A stretch of DNA of 64,000 nt from Bradyrhizobium nanningense (GCF_004114535.1 NZ_LBJC01000081.1:62001-126000); one strand, 5' to 3'. Shown: positions 45,331-54,396, numbered from the stretch's first letter. The notes: generated from the letters alone by a model not told the origin. Numbers and translations: made by a program.

Positions 45331-45993
45331 ATGGCCAGCGATCATACGAGATCTGCCATTCTGACCGCCGCCGAACGGCTCTATGCCGATCGCGGTTTCA
45401 GTGACGTGACGCTGCGCGACATCGTCGCGGAGGCAGGCGTCAACCTGGCGGCGGTGAACTATCATTTCGGCTCGAAGGACGAGTTGATCGCGGAATTATT
45501 TGTCACCCGCTCGATCGCCACCAACCGCGAGCGCCTACGCGAATTGAAGGCGGCGGAGGAGCAAGGCGGCGGCCGCGCACCGATCGAGGTGATCCTGCGC
45601 GCCCTGGTCGGGCCGACATTGCGTGGCTGCCTGGGCCCAGAGAACCAGCGGTCGACCGCGGCACGCTTCATGATCCGCGCCTCGATCGAATCCGTGCCGC
45701 CGATCCGCCGCATCAAGAACCGCGAGATCGACCATTTGCGGAAATTCGCCGGCGCGATGCGCCGCGCCCTGCCCGAGCGCAGCGACGTCGATATCTACTG
45801 GGGCCTCAACTTCGCGCTCGCAATGGCGCACCACACCATCCGCGAGAGCGAGCGGCTGACAAAACTGTCGGAAGGCAAATGCGATCTCGACGACGTCGAG
45901 GACGTCGTCGCGCGCGTGGTCAGCGTGGCGACGATGGCGCTGACGGCGGGCAAGGCGGAGACGAAGGCGGCGGCACGGGTGGCCGCGCGCTAA
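45331..45993 (+). CDS. TetR-family transcriptional regulator
   Basis: The 220-residue product has an N-terminal helix-turn-helix (SDVTLRDIVAEAGVNLAAVN and YHFGSKDELIAELF, about residues 23-56), the standard TetR DNA-binding pattern. The C-terminal ligand domain shows R-rich helices and is of the FadR/CerR-like length. The ATG (45331) follows a candidate operator; an earlier in-frame TTG (45304) lies inside the operator and is rejected. Ligand probably an acyl-CoA, by context. Confidence 0.88.
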   Translation: MASDHTRSAILTAAERLYADRGFSDVTLRDIVAEAGVNLAAVNYHFGSKDELIAELFVTRSIATNRERLRELKAAEEQGGGRAPIEVILRALVGPTLRGCLGPENQRSTAARFMIRASIESVPPIRRIKNREIDHLRKFAGAMRRALPERSDVDIYWGLNFALAMAHHTIRESERLTKLSEGKCDLDDVEDVVARVVSVATMALTAGKAETKAAARVAAR

Positions 45994-45995
45994 CC

Positions 45996-46388
45996 TCATG
46001 TCATCGCGATGCAGTCGATCTCGACGTCGAAGGGGCCGAACCATTCCGGCGTGCAGATGAAGATCCGCGCCGGCGGATCTGTCGGGAAATAGCGGGCGTA
46101 GACCGCGTTGAACGTGGCGAAGTGTTTTGTCGAGGTGCAGTAGACGTTGCACTTCATGACGTTGTCGAGCGAGGCGCCGGCCGCCTCGAGGCACAGCTTC
46201 ATCTGCTCCATGATGAGCTCGCTCTGCCGCTCGATGCCCATCCCGCGGATCTCGCCCGTCTCGGGGTCGAACGGCGGCAGGCCGGCGACGAAGATCATAT
46301 TGCCGGCACGTGTCACCGGCGAAGTCGGCGCCTTCACGCGATCGAGAAAGGACGAGATCGGTTCGACGCGGAGCGCTTCGCGCTTCAT
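45996..46388 (-). CDS. RidA/YjgF-family protein
   Basis: A 130-residue Rid-family protein. RidA members deaminate reactive enamine/imine intermediates. The family pattern is seen in GNMIFVAGLPPFDPETGEIR and in DVEIDCIAMT at the C terminus. The Arg of the active site (PPARIFICTPEWFG) is present, in the position of Arg105 of true RidA. Convergent with the TetR gene, only 2 nt apart, so transcripts may interfere. Confidence 0.85.
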   Translation of the reverse strand: MKREALRVEPISSFLDRVKAPTSPVTRAGNMIFVAGLPPFDPETGEIRGMGIERQSELIMEQMKLCLEAAGASLDNVMKCNVYCTSTKHFATFNAVYARYFPTDPPARIFICTPEWFGPFDVEIDCIAMT

Positions 46389-46485
46389 GGCGGCACCTTC
46401 GGTTCGAGCGAAACTGCCGGCTGACTTACATCATATCGCAGCCGGCATGTTTCGCTTCTGACCGAAGTGTGGTTGGAACGGCGGG

Positions 46486-46701
46486 TTACGCCCGCTGCGG
46501 CATCTCCTCGGCCTCTTCCTTGGCGAGCAGCAGCAGCATCTCGATGCCCATCTCGCCTTCCTGCGGCGAGCGGATGAACTTGATCTCGTCGGCACTTTGC
46601 CGCAGCGCGGCAATGATGGCGACAGCCTGATTGGCGGTGGCCGCCTCGGTCGCCAGAATGGCCTTCTGGTCCTTCGCCTGGAACCCGATCGTGTAGGACA
46701 T
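46486..46701 (-). CDS. conserved small hypothetical protein
   Basis: A 71-residue protein beginning MSYTIGFQAKDQKAILATEA, Ala/Glu-rich and without Cys or signal peptide. The helix-forming tail LLLLAKEEAEEMPQRA is acidic. I do not recognise a domain. It lies between RidA and a CoA-transferase on the same strand, 97 nt before RidA. The frame is well placed and has good GC3-type codon use. Confidence 0.6.
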   Translation of the reverse strand: MSYTIGFQAKDQKAILATEAATANQAVAIIAALRQSADEIKFIRSPQEGEMGIEMLLLLAKEEAEEMPQRA

Positions 46702-46917
46702 TTACTTCCCTCCCCGAACTCAAGTGCAGAGATCGAATCAGAGTCTCGGGCGGAACGGAAGCCTGTGCGACTACGGTCCGTGATTATCTGGGGATTGCGC
46801 GCAAGCCTCAGGCAAGGTCGAGCACCGCCCGCGCGTCTTCTTCGGCCGCCGCTTTGCGGCGAGCCACCCTCTCCCGCAACGGAAGAGGGTAAGGGCGCGC
46901 TCGCCGCTTCGCAACGC

Positions 46918-48147
46918 CTAGATGATCCCCTGCTGCTTCAGCTCCTCGATCTTGCCGGCATCATAGCCGAGCTTGCCGCCGAGCACCTCATTTGTGTGCT
47001 CGCCGAGCAGCGGCGGGGCGCGGTATTCGGTGATGGGGGTGCCCGAGAGGGTGAGTGCGTTGCGGATCAGCGAGAGCTCGGGCTCGAACTTGTGCTGGGT
47101 CTTGACCCGCATGCCGCGCGACTGCACGTGCGGATCGGAAAACACCTGCTCGAAATTGTTGATCGGGCCTGAGGGCACGCCGGCCTCCTCCAGCTTTTCC
47201 AGCCAGTAGGCCACCGGCTTCTTCAGGAACAGGCCGGCGAAGATCGCCATGATCTCCTTGCCGTGCACGACGCGGTCGTTGTTCCTGAGGAAGCGCGGAT
47301 CGTTCGCCAGATCCGGCTCGCCGAGCACGGCGCAGGTGCGCTGGAACTGGCCGTCATTGCCGACCACCAGCATCAATTCGCCGTCGGTGCAGCGGAACAC
47401 GCCGGCCGGCATGCCGCCATTGCCCCAGGTGCCGCGCCGCGGCGGCGTCTTGCCGTTGACGAGGTAGATCTGCAGCCAGTGCGACAGCGACGCGATCACG
47501 GTGTCGAACAGGCAGACGTCGATGTGCTGGCCCTGCCCGTCATTGACGTCGCGATGGTAGAGCGCGGAGAGAATTCCGATCGAGGTGTTCATGCCGGTCA
47601 TGTAGTCGACGATGGACGGACCGACCTTCATCGGGCCCTCGCCCGGCTCGCCATCCATATGGCCGGTGACGCTCATCAGGCCGCCCATCGCCTGCAGGAT
47701 GGCGTCATAGCCGGCGCGCGGCGCGTAGGGTCCGGTCTGGCCGAAGCCGGTCACCGAGCAATAGATGATGCCGGGGTTGACCGCCTTGATCGTCTCGTAG
47801 TCGAGGCCGTAGCGCTTGAGATCGCCGACCTTGTAGTTCTCCATGAAGACGTCGACGTCCTTGGCGAGCTCGCGGATGATCGCCTGCCCCTCGGGCTTGG
47901 CGATGTTGACGGTGACCGACTTCTTGTTGCGGTTGGCGCAGAGGTAAAAGGAATTGTTGTTGTTGGCCTTTCCTTCGGGATCGGTCAGGTAAGGCGGCCC
48001 GAAGGCGCGCGCGTCGTCGCCGGTGCCCGGCCGCTCGATCTTGATCACCTCCGCGCCGAGATCGCCCAGCATCTGGGCCGACAAAGGCCCGGCCAGCACG
48101 CGGGTGAGGTCAAGGATCTTGATGCCTGAGAGCGGCAAGGCCGACAT
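46918..48147 (-). CDS. class III CoA-transferase (CaiB/BaiF family)
   Basis: The 409-residue product moves CoA between carboxylic acids. Family features are MSALPLSGIKILDLTRVLAG at the start, GDLGAEVIKIERPGTGD, CSVTGFGQTGPYAPRAGYDA (the Asp of GYDA is the catalytic nucleophile position), and GNGGMPAGVFRC. The start at 48147 has a GGAGGA box at 7 nt; a longer frame to 48270 lacks family sequence. Formyl-CoA:oxalate type and others cannot be told apart from sequence alone. It may supply acyl-CoA for the nearby dehydrogenase set. Confidence 0.9.
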   Translation of the reverse strand: MSALPLSGIKILDLTRVLAGPLSAQMLGDLGAEVIKIERPGTGDDARAFGPPYLTDPEGKANNNNSFYLCANRNKKSVTVNIAKPEGQAIIRELAKDVDVFMENYKVGDLKRYGLDYETIKAVNPGIIYCSVTGFGQTGPYAPRAGYDAILQAMGGLMSVTGHMDGEPGEGPMKVGPSIVDYMTGMNTSIGILSALYHRDVNDGQGQHIDVCLFDTVIASLSHWLQIYLVNGKTPPRRGTWGNGGMPAGVFRCTDGELMLVVGNDGQFQRTCAVLGEPDLANDPRFLRNNDRVVHGKEIMAIFAGLFLKKPVAYWLEKLEEAGVPSGPINNFEQVFSDPHVQSRGMRVKTQHKFEPELSLIRNALTLSGTPITEYRAPPLLGEHTNEVLGGKLGYDAGKIEELKQQGII

Positions 48148-48328
48148 ATCGATTTCCTCCGGGGAACTGATCTTGGAGTTGATTTTGGCGCGGCGGCTCG
48201 AAGCGGCCCGCGCCCCTGCCGATACCACCATTTTGGCGCGCTGAGCACTGCACTGGCGGCATACGGCCATTTCCTACTGGGCACAGAGGACATTGCCCAT
48301 CAGTACTTTCCGCGCCGCGAATATTGGC

Positions 48329-49543
48329 TCATCGGCTCAAAGTCACGGTCGCCGCCACCACCCGCGGCCGTCGCCGTCCGAGCAAGACCAGGATCAGCAC
48401 GGTCGCGCAGGAGAACAGCAGCGTGAGACCGAGCGCGCCGCGGCTGCCGAATTCGGTGAGCAGGCCGACCAGGAGCGGCGGCGAGATCGCGGAGGCGAGA
48501 TTGAGCGGCAGCGCGATCATCGACATCGCCTTGGCGAACTCGGCCTGGTCGTAGAATACGAGCGGGATGGTGGCCCGTGCCACCGCCATCGCACCGCTGC
48601 CGGCGCCATAGAGCAGGATGAAGACCGCAACCGCCCAGGTCGCCCCCTCGCTCATCATCAGCAGCAGCATGGCCAATGGCAGCGCCGTGCCGGCGACGAG
48701 CCCGGTCGTGATTCCGTCCCACCGCCCGCCGCCGAGAAGATCCAGCCCGCGGGCGCTGACCTGGATCACGCCGAGCATCGAGCCGAAGGCCAGTGCCTGC
48801 GCCGGCGCCAGCCCCTCCGCCCTCAAGAGCTCGATCAAGATGGCGCTGATGCCGAAATTGACGAAGGCGTTCAGCGTGATCGCGGCGACGACGAGGCCGA
48901 AGGTGCTCCTCGGAATCGCGGGCGGCGGCGGCGACTTGACCGGCTCGCCCGCACCATCCCCCACGATCTTCCGGCGTGGCGCGAGGAACGCATAAAGCGG
49001 CAGGCTGACGACGAGCATCATCGCGGCATAGACCAGGCACGTCCCCCGCCAGCCGAGGTGACCGCTCAGGAACGAAGTCGTCGGCCAGAAGATGCTGCTG
49101 GACAGGCCCGTCACCAGCATCAAGGCCCCGATCGCTTTCTTGGCCTGCCGCCCGGCGATCTCGTTCAGCATGATATAGGCGCCGGTCGACAGCGTGGCGC
49201 TGCCGGCGACGCCTAGAACGATCCAGGCCGCGAAATAGAGCATCGGCTCGCGCGCGAGGGACAGCAGCACGAAGCCCGGCGCGGTGACGATTGTGCCGAC
49301 CATCATGACTGTCCGTGCGCCATGTCGTGCAAACGATCTGGCGAGCCACGGCGCGCAGAGGCCCATCGAGACATAGAGAACGGATGTCCCGGCGAATACC
49401 GCCGGCAGGCTCATGCCGAGATCGGCGGCGAGATCGCGCCCGACGATGGCAGGAAGCCCGATCGTGCCCCATCCGATCAGTTGCGTGATGGCGAGCACCA
49501 GCAGGACGCCGATCAGCCTGCTGTCAGATTTCAAGAAGCGCAT
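48329..49543 (-). CDS. MFS transporter
   Basis: A 404-residue membrane protein with about 12 hydrophobic segments in two halves separated by a cytoplasmic loop (APRRKIVGDGAGEPVKSPPP near residue 200). Major facilitator layout: RSFARHGARTVMMVG between TM2 and TM3, and LARSFARHG basic loops. No substrate signature is readable. The ATG at 49543 starts MRFLKSDSRLIGVLLVLA; a longer frame to 49714 overlaps the spacer near the antitoxin and is not used. Confidence 0.85.
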   Translation of the reverse strand: MRFLKSDSRLIGVLLVLAITQLIGWGTIGLPAIVGRDLAADLGMSLPAVFAGTSVLYVSMGLCAPWLARSFARHGARTVMMVGTIVTAPGFVLLSLAREPMLYFAAWIVLGVAGSATLSTGAYIMLNEIAGRQAKKAIGALMLVTGLSSSIFWPTTSFLSGHLGWRGTCLVYAAMMLVVSLPLYAFLAPRRKIVGDGAGEPVKSPPPPAIPRSTFGLVVAAITLNAFVNFGISAILIELLRAEGLAPAQALAFGSMLGVIQVSARGLDLLGGGRWDGITTGLVAGTALPLAMLLLMMSEGATWAVAVFILLYGAGSGAMAVARATIPLVFYDQAEFAKAMSMIALPLNLASAISPPLLVGLLTEFGSRGALGLTLLFSCATVLILVLLGRRRPRVVAATVTLSR

Positions 49544-49728
49544 TCCAAACGTTCGCCTGCCTGCCAGGCGCAGATCGCGCCGGCTTACATCTCTTAGCGG
49601 CAGATCGCGGGATCGAGGAATGTAAGTTCCGAATGGTAAGAAGCCGCATTCGCAGAGCCGAAGAAGCGTCCGATTGACACGGACTATTCTCTGGTCCATT
49701 TTGTGGAAACTCAAAAAGGGACAATGAG

Positions 49729-49986
49729 ATGCGAGTCTCCGTCACCGAGGCCAAGGGACAATTGACCGATCTCGTCCGCCGTGCAGAAGCCGGCGACGAG
49801 GTGATCTTGACGCGACACGGACATCCTGCGGTGCGGCTCGTTCCGATCAAGCTTCCGCCGGACCTTACGACGCGCCGCGCGGTGCTCGAGGCTGCGCGCA
49901 AGAACGGCGCAGCCAAAGCTCTTCCCGGCCCGGATGCGGCCCACAGTCAGGACTTTCTTTTTGGTGACGACGGACTGCCGGAATGA
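49729..49986 (+). CDS. vapB: antitoxin of the Phd/VapB type
   Basis: The 85-residue product begins MRVSVTEAKGQLTDLVRRAE, the Phd/YefM-type DNA-binding half. GDEVILTRHGHPAVRLVPIK follows, and the C terminus is the toxin-binding arm. The stop overlaps the toxin start by ATGA, so expression is coupled. Divergent from the MFS gene. Confidence 0.88.
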   Translation: MRVSVTEAKGQLTDLVRRAEAGDEVILTRHGHPAVRLVPIKLPPDLTTRRAVLEAARKNGAAKALPGPDAAHSQDFLFGDDGLPE

Positions 49987-50366
49987 TCGCGGTCGATACG
50001 TCGGCACTCATGGCAATCGTGCTCGGCGAGCCGCAAGCCAATGCCTGCATCGCTGCTCTGGAGAGCGCTGACGAAATCCTGATCTCGGCCGCCACCGCTG
50101 CCGAGAGCCTGATCGTCGCTGCGCGCCGCGGCGTGCAAGAAGAGATGCAGAACCTGATCGCAAATCTCGGCTTCAACGTGATCTCGGTGACCAGAGCCTC
50201 CGCTGAGCGCGTAGCGCAGATCTACTCACGTTGGGGCCGAGGAATCCACCCTGCCGGCCTCAACTTTGGCGACTGCTTCGCTTACGATGTCGCAAAGGAG
50301 AATGGCTGCGCGCTGCTCTATGTCGGCGATGACTTTGCACAGACTGATATTACCGCGGCAGTGTAA
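49983..50366 (+). CDS. vapC: PIN-domain toxin of the VapC type
   Basis: The 127-residue PIN nuclease carries the acidic residues expected for Mg-dependent RNA cleavage. These are Asp in IAVDTSALMAI, Glu in AATAAESLIVA, Asp in NFGDCFAYDVAKE and Asp in YVGDDFAQTD. Its target RNA is unknown; many VapC cut initiator tRNA or the sarcin-ricin loop. It overlaps vapB by 4 nt. Confidence 0.9.
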   Translation: MIAVDTSALMAIVLGEPQANACIAALESADEILISAATAAESLIVAARRGVQEEMQNLIANLGFNVISVTRASAERVAQIYSRWGRGIHPAGLNFGDCFAYDVAKENGCALLYVGDDFAQTDITAAV

Positions 50367-50433
50367 GTCGAGCGTGAAGCGCTGCGGTGTCTTGCGCGCC
50401 GGATTCAAAGATCTGAGAGCTCGCCCGCCGCAA

Positions 50434-50604
50434 TCACGCGGTGTGGCCGGGATCGACCTGCTTCGGCGTCTTCTTGTCGCGCTGCGGGGTCATCTTGGCC
50501 GGATCAGGCGCACCGGGCACGCCGCGGGGACCCAGCTGGTCGCGCTGGATGTCGTCCTCGGAGCGGGATGGCTCGACGCCGTTGGGCTCACGGGGCTTGG
50601 TCAT
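50434..50604 (-). CDS. small hydrophilic hypothetical protein
   Basis: A 56-codon frame MTKPREPNGVEPSRSEDDIQ ... KTPKQVDPGHTA preceded by GGAAGGAAG. It is rich in Pro, Asp and Lys, likely disordered, with no Cys and no signal. The 50 bases on either side are free of other genes. I cannot assign a function. Confidence 0.55.
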   Translation of the reverse strand: MTKPREPNGVEPSRSEDDIQRDQLGPRGVPGAPDPAKMTPQRDKKTPKQVDPGHTA

Positions 50605-50642
50605 CGCGGCTTCCTTCCCAAACGCTGTTCCGCGGTTCGGTC

Positions 50643-50846
50643 CTAGACGCCGAGCGCGTTGTCGCCGGCTTCGCGGCCGGGCACGCTGACGTGGACTTCA
50701 TGTCCCTCACGCAGCGCGAGGGATGCTGCGGCGACCGCCGACTCGAATGCAGCTTCCTTGGTGGCGTATTTGCTCTTGACGTCGCCGTCGTGCAGCACGC
50801 CCCATTCGTCCTGCACCGGCACGATGGCATATTGAGCAAGGCCCAT
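50643..50846 (-). CDS. small hypothetical protein (DUF2188-like)
   Basis: A 67-residue protein beginning MGLAQYAIVPVQDEWGVLHD. It has an N-terminal strand-turn-strand (YAIVPVQDEWGVLHDGDVKS) and helix KYATKEAAFESAVAAASLAL, then a strand with HVSVPGREAG. The layout is DUF2188-like. Same strand and 38 nt upstream of the hypothetical at 50434-50604. Confidence 0.6.
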   Translation of the reverse strand: MGLAQYAIVPVQDEWGVLHDGDVKSKYATKEAAFESAVAAASLALREGHEVHVSVPGREAGDNALGV

Positions 50847-50903
50847 TGTCCAACTCCTGAATTGGGTTTCAGAAACCGTCTGCCCAATAACGCGCCGGCA
50901 GCC

Positions 50904-52241
50904 TTAACGTTGCGTCAGTTGCGGATGGGTCGCACTCACCCGCCACACCGTGTTGCCGCTGTCGTCTGCGACCAGCAAGGCGCCGGACTTGTCAATGGCA
51001 ACGCCGACGGGGCGGCCGCGCGCCTGGTTGGCGCTGTTCAGGAAGCCGGTGACGACGTCCTGCGCCGGTCCGCTCGGCTTGCCATCCGCGAACGGCACGA
51101 ACACGACCTTGTAGCCGTTGAGCATCTGCCTGTTCCAACTGCCGTGCTCGCCGACGAAGGCGCCGCCGCGATAAGCGGCCGGCAGGCTGGATCCGGTATT
51201 GAACACCATCCCGAGCGGAGCGACATGCGAGCTCAGCGCATAATCCGGCATGATCGCCTTGGCGACGAGATCCGGCCGCTGCGGCTTGACGCGAGGATCG
51301 ACGTGCTGGCCGTAATAGCTGTAGGGCCAGCCGTAAAAGCCGCCGTCCTTCACCGAGGTCATGTAGTCGGGCACGAGATCAGGACCGAGCTCGTCGCGCT
51401 CGTTCACCACCGTCCACAGCGCGCCGGTCTGCGGCTCGAAGCTGAGACCGTTGGGATTACGCAGGCCGCTTGCAAACACGCGCCAGCGGCCGCTGGCGCG
51501 GTCGACCTCGAGGATGGCGGCGCGATTGTGCTCGGCCTCCATGCCGTTCTCGGTGATGTTGCTGTTGGAGCCGACGCCGGCATAGAGCTTCGAGCCGTCG
51601 GGACTGGCGACCAGGCTCTTGGTCCAGTGATGGTTGATCGGCCCGCCCGGCAGCGGCGTCAGCACCGTGCCCGGCGCGGTGATCTTGGTATCACCTTCCG
51701 TGTAAGGATATCTGACGATCGCATCGGTATTGGCGACATAGAGGTCGTTGCCGACCAGCGCGATACCGAACGGCGAATTGAGATGGTCCAGGAAGACGCT
51801 TTGCGTATCCGGCACGCCGTCGCCATTGCTGTCGCGCAGCAGCGTGATGCGGTTGCCCGGCCCGGTGTCGTTGCCGCCCGAGGTCGCCCAGGACTCGATA
51901 TATCCCATGACGATCTCCTTGGGTCGCTTGATTCCGGCCCCCTTCGGCGCCTTGGATTCCGCCACCAGCACGTCGCCATTGGGCAGCACGTAGAGGAAAC
52001 GCGGATGCTGCAGGCCGGTCGCGAAGGCCTTGATCTGCAGCCCCTCCGCCACAGCCGGCGTCTCGTCCTTCTTCCAGCCAACGATGCGGGCGATGTGCAC
52101 CGGCGGCAGCAGATATTGCTGAATGTCGGGAAGTTTTGGGGTGGCCCCGATTTGCGCCTTGGGGTCACCGCTGCCGTCATCGCAAGCGGCCAAAAGCAGC
52201 AGCGAAGAGCACAGCAGCGCGCGGGCAATTGAGACCATCAT
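50904..52241 (-). CDS. sorbosone-dehydrogenase-like PQQ-type lipoprotein
   Basis: The 445-residue product begins MMVSIARALLCSSLLLLAAC, a lipoprotein signal peptide with Cys as the mature N terminus. The rest is a six-bladed propeller of the soluble glucose/sorbosone dehydrogenase family (GLQHPRFLYVLPNGDVLVAE, HNRAAILEVDRASGRWRVFA, ASGLRNPNGLSFEPQTGALW). Periplasmic sugar or alcohol oxidation with PQQ is the family expectation; the PQQ residues cannot be verified here. GGGAG lies 7 nt upstream of the ATG. Its ATG overlaps the stop of the DUF2231 gene (ATGA), so they form one operon. Confidence 0.87.
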   Translation of the reverse strand: MMVSIARALLCSSLLLLAACDDGSGDPKAQIGATPKLPDIQQYLLPPVHIARIVGWKKDETPAVAEGLQIKAFATGLQHPRFLYVLPNGDVLVAESKAPKGAGIKRPKEIVMGYIESWATSGGNDTGPGNRITLLRDSNGDGVPDTQSVFLDHLNSPFGIALVGNDLYVANTDAIVRYPYTEGDTKITAPGTVLTPLPGGPINHHWTKSLVASPDGSKLYAGVGSNSNITENGMEAEHNRAAILEVDRASGRWRVFASGLRNPNGLSFEPQTGALWTVVNERDELGPDLVPDYMTSVKDGGFYGWPYSYYGQHVDPRVKPQRPDLVAKAIMPDYALSSHVAPLGMVFNTGSSLPAAYRGGAFVGEHGSWNRQMLNGYKVVFVPFADGKPSGPAQDVVTGFLNSANQARGRPVGVAIDKSGALLVADDSGNTVWRVSATHPQLTQR

Positions 52242-52690
52242 CGCGCAACTCCCACGCCGTGGCGATAGACCATGGCCCAGCCGAGCCAGCCTGTGACGGG
52301 CAGGATCAGCACGGTGATCACGGACAGAACCAGCCCGGTCGGCCACACCGAGGTCCAGGCATCGCGGGTATGGATCAGCGCGTTGACGATGGCGAGGACC
52401 AGCGCCAGGGCGTTTCCGATCAGATGCGGCCACGCCGGCGTCTGCGCCCGCACCAGGCGGTTGCCGAGGAAATCAATCAGGCCCGCGATCGCCGCCAGCA
52501 CGCCGAAGATGACGCCGGCGAGCAGAAGCCAGGCGGAAAAATCCGCCCACATGATCTCGGCGCTGGCGACATAGGCGATGTCGGTCAGCAGCGCCCCGAC
52601 GAAGCACGCGATCGGTATCGGCACCAGCATCGGATGAATGGGATGACCCGCGATCTGCGCGGTGGTGCGCACGCGCACGTCTTGCTGCAC
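52238..52690 (-). CDS. DUF2231 membrane protein
   Basis: A 150-residue protein with four hydrophobic segments and the family start RTTAQIAGHPIHPMLVPIPI (the HPIHPMLV motif of DUF2231). GTG start, weak GAGG box. Family members are found with cytochromes and dehydrogenases and are proposed to bind haem or quinone, but this is unproven. It is coupled to the downstream sorbosone-dehydrogenase-like gene, so it may be the membrane anchor or electron acceptor. Confidence 0.85.
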   Translation of the reverse strand: MQQDVRVRTTAQIAGHPIHPMLVPIPIACFVGALLTDIAYVASAEIMWADFSAWLLLAGVIFGVLAAIAGLIDFLGNRLVRAQTPAWPHLIGNALALVLAIVNALIHTRDAWTSVWPTGLVLSVITVLILPVTGWLGWAMVYRHGVGVAR

Positions 52691-52766
52691 GGCCGGCCTC
52701 GTGTGACTTTCGGTCCTGCCCGACCGGCCAACTCGTCCGCGATGCGATGGTTCCTAGAAGATCCGC

Positions 52767-52916
52767 GTGACCCCATCCCGCCGCGCGCAGATTGCGCTGT
52801 TCGCGACGGCGATATCAGCGGTCTCGATGGCCGTGACCTCGTGTCCCACGACCGATCATGCCGCCGCAGATTCAAGCAGTGGAAGTGAGACGCAGTTCAG
52901 GCGACGACCGGACTGA
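52767..52916 (+). CDS. possible small lipoprotein
   Basis: A 49-codon frame starting GTG, MTPSRRAQIALFATAISAVS, then MAVTSC, a lipobox-like end (VTSC), and a polar mature part with Ser and Asp. An AGAAG box lies 6 nt upstream. It is divergent from the DUF2231 gene and convergent with modD, and occupies an otherwise empty 267-nt spacer. Could be chance. Confidence 0.4.
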   Translation: MTPSRRAQIALFATAISAVSMAVTSCPTTDHAAADSSSGSETQFRRRPD

Positions 52917-52957
52917 GGTTTTGAACGCGGCCGAGAAGTCGTGCAGCGGAGAAAGTG

Positions 52958-53929
52958 TCAGTCAGCCTTCTCCGAAAGACAGGCATCTTCGTCCGTCGCG
53001 CCATTTGAGTGACGGCCGCCCATGGGCGCTCCCCGCTCTAAGCGGTTCGATTGGCATGACCGGAACACAGCTGCGTCGCTCGCCACGATCCGCACCTGCA
53101 CGTCCCGGGGTTTTGCCAGATAGGGCGACGACGTGACCAGGACATCGGCCCCGGCCTCGGCATAAGCCGCAGCATTCGCCGCATTGACTCCACCAGCCAC
53201 TGCAATGATCGGACGGGCGCGGGTGTAGGCCATGGCCGCGATGCGCTTGACCAGGGCGGCGACCTCGGCCGGCGAAAACTTCTCGGCCTGAATCACGTCG
53301 AAGCCGGCGACTGCCGCGGCAAGTGCAGCATCGGCCGTCTTGACCTCGACCACCAGTTTCTTCTCCGGTGCCGCCCGCCGCAAGCGTTCGACCGCCTGAA
53401 ACAGCGGCAGCTCGCCGAGAAAGACGCGGTGCTCGGGAAACACCAGCACGGTCTCGGACAGGCCGAGCCGATGCATCGCGGCACCACCCGCCTTTACGGC
53501 CGCCACTGCAAATCGCTTGGTGCCCGGCACGTTCTTGCGCGTGCAGGCAACCGGAATTTGCGGGGCGACCGCCCTCGCCGCGCCGACGATGGCGCGGGTC
53601 TCGCTGGCGACACCGGACCAGATCTCGATCAAGGTCTGCGCGACCTTCCAGCTCCGCAGCAGGCCGGCAGCCGGGCCGCGCGCCTCGAGGATCGGCGCGC
53701 CCTGCTCCAGCGCCGCGCCGGATGTGGCGAACAGCTCGACCTCGCAGCCGGCGAGCGCGATGATCGCGGCAGCATCCTCGGCGAGCGCCAGCACCATCGG
53801 CGAGCGCGCAGCAAACTGCATGATGCCTCGGGTCGTGCCGATCCCGAGTGCCTCGGTGGTGAGGTCGCCATAAGGCACATCGTCTTCCAGCAGACGCTCG
53901 AGCTCGGCGCGCGATGCAACACTTGCCAT
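52958..53929 (-). CDS. modD: ModD, quinolinate-phosphoribosyltransferase-like molybdenum protein
   Basis: The 323-residue product is homologous to NadC-type phosphoribosyltransferases. Motifs are LLEDDVPYGDLTTEALGIGT, RKNVPGTKRFAVAAVKAGGA (substrate-binding region) and PIIAVAGGVNAANAAAYAEA (phosphate site). ModD is usually encoded in molybdate transport operons; its reaction is not settled. The last 35-40 residues, after DVQVRIVAS, extend beyond the typical family end (SCQSNRLERGAPMGGRHSNG...), suggesting a lost stop or frameshift. It is divergent from the modA remnant. Confidence 0.85.
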   Translation of the reverse strand: MASVASRAELERLLEDDVPYGDLTTEALGIGTTRGIMQFAARSPMVLALAEDAAAIIALAGCEVELFATSGAALEQGAPILEARGPAAGLLRSWKVAQTLIEIWSGVASETRAIVGAARAVAPQIPVACTRKNVPGTKRFAVAAVKAGGAAMHRLGLSETVLVFPEHRVFLGELPLFQAVERLRRAAPEKKLVVEVKTADAALAAAVAGFDVIQAEKFSPAEVAALVKRIAAMAYTRARPIIAVAGGVNAANAAAYAEAGADVLVTSSPYLAKPRDVQVRIVASDAAVFRSCQSNRLERGAPMGGRHSNGATDEDACLSEKAD

Positions 53930-54039
53930 GGCGTGCTTCCTTTCACAGGTGTGGGCTTGCCGACGACTTTGTCGCAAACCCGACACGGATCGCCGGTCCC
54001 GCCGCCGCAAGGAGCGGGAACGCCCATCCTTTGACGCTC

Positions 54040-54165
54040 ATTCCTGCAAGGCGCACACCAGATTTCACCGCTCCATCCGGCACGCCAATTGCTGAGCTCT
54101 CCCTGGCCGGCGCCTCGCAGCAATCGGGCTCGCGCGGAGGCGGCTGCCGTCCGCTGGAGTTCATC
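54040..54165 (+). promoter_or_regulatory. structured leader of the truncated modA
   Basis: Before the modA ATG lies a GC-rich stretch with complementary words gcctcgc (54112-54118) and gcgcggaggc (54132-54141), plus ccctggccggc and ggctgccgt elements. Molybdenum genes often carry Moco-sensing RNA leaders; whether this is one cannot be settled by eye. Confidence 0.3.
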
Positions 54166-54396
54166 ATGAAGCTGTTTCGCACAATCGCCACCGCCGCAGG
54201 GCTGCTGCTCGCATTCGCCGAGGCGCAGGCAGCACAGACCAACGTCGCCGTGGCCGCCAACTTCACCGATGCCGCCAAGGAGATTGCCGCCCTCTTCAAG
54301 CAGAAGACCGGTCACGGGTCGCGCTCAACTTGTCAGCATCGCTGCAAAAAGATTCCGTCGCACTTGCACGCTTTGTCATCCGTGTCGCGGAATTGA
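54166..54396 (+). pseudogene. modA: truncated molybdate-binding protein gene
   Basis: The reading frame starts MKLFRTIATAAGLLLAFAEA (signal peptide) and continues QAAQTNVAVAANFTDAAKEI and AALFKQKTGH, the typical start of mature ModA. After KTGH the match ends at about residue 50 of roughly 250, and the frame runs into unrelated sequence to 54396. From 54318 another frame reads VALNLSASLQKDSVALARFV and ...ELTVGMGVTRESGIAALI to a stop at 54446. It looks like the 3' end of a different gene. A deletion fused the two. No modB or modC is present. Confidence 0.75.
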
